From Halobacteroides halobius DSM 5150 (lineage in GTDB: Bacteria > Bacillota > Halanaerobiia > Halobacteroidales > Halobacteroidaceae): DNA of 64,000 nucleotides. A program made the translations under genes and the position numbers. Positions 60,986-64,000 of the stretch are shown piece after piece. Location of the stretch: assembly GCF_000328625.1 (NCBI RefSeq), contig NC_019978.1:1364001-1428000 (forward strand), given 5' to 3'. The notes beneath the pieces are model-generated. The model worked only from the letters and a program-made list of their open reading frames with translations, searched no databases and had not been told where the DNA came from. Numbering within the stretch: the stretch's first letter is position 1; each line of letters starts with the position of its first letter.

Positions 60986-61018
60986 ATAGACAAGGTGGTT
61001 AATACCTACCTTGTCTAT
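60986..61018 (-). terminator. Intrinsic terminator of rpmF
   Basis: ATAGACAAGGT (60986-60996) pairs with ACCTTGTCTAT (61008-61018), followed on the minus strand by TTTTAGTTTTTG. Confidence 0.87.
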
Positions 61019-61026
61019 GATAATTA

Positions 61027-61194
61027 TTACTTAACTTTTCTGCCCTTGTAATATCCACATTCAGGACACACCCGATGTGATAATTTCGGTTCATGACATT
61101 GTGAACACTCCACTAAGTTAGGAGCATTTAACTTCTTATGAGTTCTTCTTTTTCTTTTACGCGTTTTTGAAGTTTTCTGCTTTGGTACTGCCAT
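61027..61194 (-). CDS. rpmF: Ribosomal protein L32, zinc-ribbon form
   Basis: A 55-residue ribosomal protein. It begins [19 protein letters not shown] and has a Zn ribbon with cysteines 30, 33, 43 and 46 (ECSQC, VCPEC). ATG follows AAAGGAGGTGTTGATA. It lies directly after yceD, the common bacterial order. Confidence 0.96.
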   Translation of the reverse strand: MAVPKQKTSKTRKRKRRTHKKLNAPNLVECSQCHEPKLSHRVCPECGYYKGRKVK

Positions 61195-61241
61195 TATCAA
61201 CACCTCCTTTATTAATAATACTAATTCTAAACTATATATTT

Positions 61242-61712
61242 CTAATCATCTAGTAATTTATCTAGCTTAGCAAGCCGAGGGTCGACTTCATGCATATAAC
61301 ATTCACATTCATCATCATTTAAATTAATACCACAGCTAGGACATAAGCCAGCGCAATCTTCATCACAAACAACTTGCATTGGTAAAGATAACCTAATATA
61401 TTCCTCTAATGAATTGGATAAATCTAATTCATTATGCTCAACATCAACTTTTTTAATTTCTTCATTAAAATTAAAATTTAATTCTTCTTTAACTTCTTCT
61501 AAACAGCGACTACAAGGTAGTTTAACTAACACTTTACCTGGGCCACTAACTACATATTTATCTTCTGCATTAATTACCATTAAATCTAATTCACATGATC
61601 CAATAAATTCAATCTCCTGACCTCTAATCTTTCTAGACTCCAAATTAATAGATTTTTTTACATCAATTTTAGCGCCTAAAGTATCTTTAATGGATTTAAT
61701 ATTTATTTTCAT
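61242..61712 (-). CDS. YceD/DUF177 family protein (23S rRNA accumulation)
   Basis: A 156-residue DUF177 protein. It has [10 protein letters not shown] (CxxC) in the middle and [21 protein letters not shown] near the C-terminus, as in relatives linked to large-subunit rRNA accumulation in E. coli. The linkage yceD-rpmF is conserved widely. GGGGTGATTAG precedes the ATG. Confidence 0.9.
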   Translation of the reverse strand: MKINIKSIKDTLGAKIDVKKSINLESRKIRGQEIEFIGSCELDLMVINAEDKYVVSGPGKVLVKLPCSRCLEEVKEELNFNFNEEIKKVDVEHNELDLSNSLEEYIRLSLPMQVVCDEDCAGLCPSCGINLNDDECECYMHEVDPRLAKLDKLLDD

Positions 61713-61827
61713 CTAATCACCCCAGGAATCATATAATATAAAAAGAATATTAAACTCAAGATTCCAAAGCAACATCTCTTATTATAATATACACTTTACA
61801 TTCTTGTCAAGAAAAGGACTCAGATTT

Positions 61828-63018
61828 TTACTTAATTAACTCTTTAGTATCCCGTGCAATAACTAATTCTTCATTAGTTGGAATCACATAAACATTAACC
61901 TTAGAATCAGTAGTACTAATCTCTTGAGTTTTACCTCGTACATTATTTTTATCAGCGTCAATCTTAACCCCTAAATAATCTAATTCAGAGCAAGATGCTT
62001 CTCTTACTTCACTTCCATTTTCTCCAATTCCTGCTGTAAATACTATAGCATCTACTCCATTCATCTCTGCTGTATAAGAACCAATATACTTTTTAACTCG
62101 ATTAGTAAACATATCTAAAGCTAATTGGGCTCTTTTATTGCCATCAGACGCAGCATCTTCTACATCTCTCATATCACTACTAACACCAGAAACTCCTAAC
62201 AATCCACTCTTGTTATTCATTAACTGATCCATTTCTTGAGGAGATAAATCTTCCTTTTCCATAATAAATGGTACTGCTGCTGGATCAATATCTCCACAAC
62301 GAGTCCCCATTACTAAACCTTCTAAAGGTGTTAAACCCATACTTGTATCATAAGCCTTACCATTTTTAACTGCTGTTACACTAGCCCCATTCCCTAAATG
62401 GCAAGTGATAATCTTTAGATCTTCAACAGGTTGGCCCATCTCCTCAGCCACGCGTTGTGCCACAAATTTATGGGATGTTCCATGAAAACCATAACGACGT
62501 ACTCTATGTTTTTCATAAAATTCATACGGTAAAGCATACATATAAGATTCTTTAGGAATAGACTGATGGAAAGCAGTATCAAAAGTAACCACTTGAGGCG
62601 CATTAGGAATTAATTCCTCACAAACCTCAATCCCCATTAAATTAGCTGGATTATGTAGAGGGGCTAATTTTGCACATTCCTCAATTTTTTCTTTTACATC
62701 ATCATCTACAACAACTGATCCATCAAAGTATTCTCCACCATGAACCACCCTATGACCCACAGCATCAATTTCTTCTACATCTGAAATAACTCCAGTCTCA
62801 GTGTCAGTTAAAGTATCAATTACTAATTTCATACCTACTGAATGATCAGCAATTTCTTGTTCTATTTCAATTTCTTCTCCATTAACCTCTTGTTCTAATC
62901 TAGATCCTTCAATACCAATTCTTTCTACTAATCCTTTAGCTAGTACTGATTCATCATCCATATTAAATAATTGGTATTTAATCGAAGAACTACCACTATT
63001 AATTACTAAAATCCCCAT
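61828..63018 (-). CDS. ackA: Acetate kinase
   Basis: Forms ATP from acetyl phosphate in fermentation. ILVINSGSSSIKYQLF at the N-terminus, RRYGFHGTSHKFVA, ITCHLGNGASVTAVKNG, and FTAGIGENG match the family. 396 residues. It follows pta with a 46-base gap; CTAAGGAGGAATTCAA precedes the ATG. Confidence 0.96.
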   Translation of the reverse strand: MGILVINSGSSSIKYQLFNMDDESVLAKGLVERIGIEGSRLEQEVNGEEIEIEQEIADHSVGMKLVIDTLTDTETGVISDVEEIDAVGHRVVHGGEYFDGSVVVDDDVKEKIEECAKLAPLHNPANLMGIEVCEELIPNAPQVVTFDTAFHQSIPKESYMYALPYEFYEKHRVRRYGFHGTSHKFVAQRVAEEMGQPVEDLKIITCHLGNGASVTAVKNGKAYDTSMGLTPLEGLVMGTRCGDIDPAAVPFIMEKEDLSPQEMDQLMNNKSGLLGVSGVSSDMRDVEDAASDGNKRAQLALDMFTNRVKKYIGSYTAEMNGVDAIVFTAGIGENGSEVREASCSELDYLGVKIDADKNNVRGKTQEISTTDSKVNVYVIPTNEELVIARDTKELIK

Positions 63019-63064
63019 TTGAATTCCTCCTTAGTATCGATTATTAAAAATATTAATTTATAAA

Positions 63065-64000
63065 TTAACAATTCTGGGCTTGTACAACAGTAATAGCAAC
63101 TACATTAACAATATCTTGTACATTACAACCCCGTGATAGATCATTAACTGGTTTAGCTACTCCTTGTAAAATAGGGCCAATCGCTTCTGCACCTGCTAAT
63201 CGCTGTACCAATTTATATCCAATATTACCTGCTTGTAGATCAGGGAATACCAATACATTAGCATTACCAGCAATCTCACTCTCAGGATATTTCTTATCCG
63301 CTACTTTAGGTACCAAAGCTGCATCAGACTGCATCTCACCATCTATCTTTAGATCAGGATTTATCTCTTGGGCTTTATCTGTAGCTTCTTGTACTTTATT
63401 AACTAAATCATGCTGAGCACTACCATTTGTAGAAAATGATAACATACCCACTTTAGGATCAATATTAGCTAAATCTTGAGCAGTTTTTGCTGTAGATACA
63501 GCAATCTCAGCTAATTGATTAGTATCAGGATTTGGATTTACAGCACAATCCCCAAATAATAATAATCCATCATCACCAAAATCTTTATCTTGAACAATCA
63601 TTACAAATGCACCCGAGATAACAGAAATTCCTTCGGCTGTACCAATAATCTTAATAGCAGACCTTAAGACATTACCAGTTGGATTAGCAGCACCTGCTAC
63701 TTGTCCATCCGCATCTTCTTGCTTAACCATCATTGCTCCAAAATATAATGGTTCCTTAATCTTTTCTTGTGCCTCTTCTTTAGTAATTCCTTTATGTTTT
63801 CTTAACTTATAATAAACTTGAGCATACTCTTCTAACTTATCTGACTTAACTGGATTAATAATCTCTGCTCCAGATAAATCAACTCCATGTTCTAGAGCAA
63901 TATCTTGAACTTCTTGCTTATCACCTAATAAGACAACCTCAGCAATCCCTTTTTCTATAATTAAAGGAACAGCCTTAATCATTCTTGGTTCAGTGCCTTC
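63065..64000 (-). CDS. pta: Phosphate acetyltransferase, 5' end outside window
   Basis: Makes acetyl phosphate from acetyl-CoA for AckA. The reading frame continues to the window edge (EGTEPR before the methionine at 63982), matching the family start LPEGTEPR, so some 15-25 residues are missing. PTGNVLRSAIKIIG, SFSTNGSA, ANVLVFPDLQAGNIGYKLVQRL and LSRGCNVQDIVNV are typical of the short PTA form. Confidence 0.94.
   Translation of the reverse strand, partial: EGTEPRMIKAVPLIIEKGIAEVVLLGDKQEVQDIALEHGVDLSGAEIINPVKSDKLEEYAQVYYKLRKHKGITKEEAQEKIKEPLYFGAMMVKQEDADGQVAGAANPTGNVLRSAIKIIGTAEGISVISGAFVMIVQDKDFGDDGLLLFGDCAVNPNPDTNQLAEIAVSTAKTAQDLANIDPKVGMLSFSTNGSAQHDLVNKVQEATDKAQEINPDLKIDGEMQSDAALVPKVADKKYPESEIAGNANVLVFPDLQAGNIGYKLVQRLAGAEAIGPILQGVAKPVNDLSRGCNVQDIVNVVAITVVQAQNC

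Overview
The window looks like chromosomal DNA of a low-GC, anaerobic Firmicute with an outer membrane, most likely a member of the Halanaerobiales (for example Halobacteroidaceae). Three things point this way. First, typical Firmicute genes occur throughout (FapR and FabK fatty-acid genes, DegV, HutP, YceD-RpmF, Zn-ribbon L32, SplB). Second, a Firmicute-type genome also carries a MacAB-TolC-like tripartite pump with a real outer-membrane TolC protein. Third, fermentative Pta-AckA is present. The assignment is inferred from gene content; no rRNA or tRNA is present.

Layout. 99-5463: tripartite ABC efflux operon with two TolC-family proteins. 5520-8081: LUD protein divergent from a MarR regulator and MATE pump, sharing one control region with two face-to-face consensus promoters. 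8150-9480: DUF1385 protein and HAD nucleotidase. 9497-11788: asparaginase, SplB, small membrane protein. 11896-14964: three tandem M42 peptidases. 15026-19720: a tail-anchored protein, UPF0182 protein and VWA protein. 19856-21288: an NhaC-family transporter that has lost its 5' end, apparently by a deletion fusing it to a lysine riboswitch. 21313-29656: envelope and housekeeping genes (PrcB-like lipoprotein, polysaccharide deacetylase, MntP, DegV, aminotransferase with Lrp regulator, Mpg glycosylase, YyaL). 29657-30138: a gene-free nest of inverted repeats. 30653-33856: a glutamate-cysteine ligase-like enzyme and a permuted ATP-grasp ligase divergent from glyoxalase I, suggesting low-molecular-weight thiol metabolism. 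33894-36070: lytic transglycosylase, DUF378, MEDS and Cys-rich DUF326 proteins. 36119-40201: CstA-type transporter beside a LytS/LytR two-component system. 40215-44511: PlsC, Cmk, a primary-type sigma factor and an SLC13/RCK permease.

44743-50320 is the aromatic amino-acid operon hutP-aroH-hisC-aroF-tyrA-aroA. Its leader holds twelve UAG triplets followed by a strong intrinsic terminator. Since the first gene encodes a HutP-family RNA-binding antiterminator, the arrangement predicts autoregulated HutP attenuation of aromatic biosynthesis. This is the best candidate for an undescribed system here.

50328-61712 runs from a small anchored protein and a BaiN-type flavoprotein into the fatty-acid cluster fapR-plsX-fabH-fabK-fabD-fabG-acpP, followed by a second FabK-like protein, fabF and rnc. 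A FapR box lies under the fapR promoter. Upstream are rpmF and yceD. 61828-64000 holds ackA and the 3' part of pta, which runs off the window. Most genes are on the minus strand in tight, often overlapping operons bounded by clear hairpin terminators.
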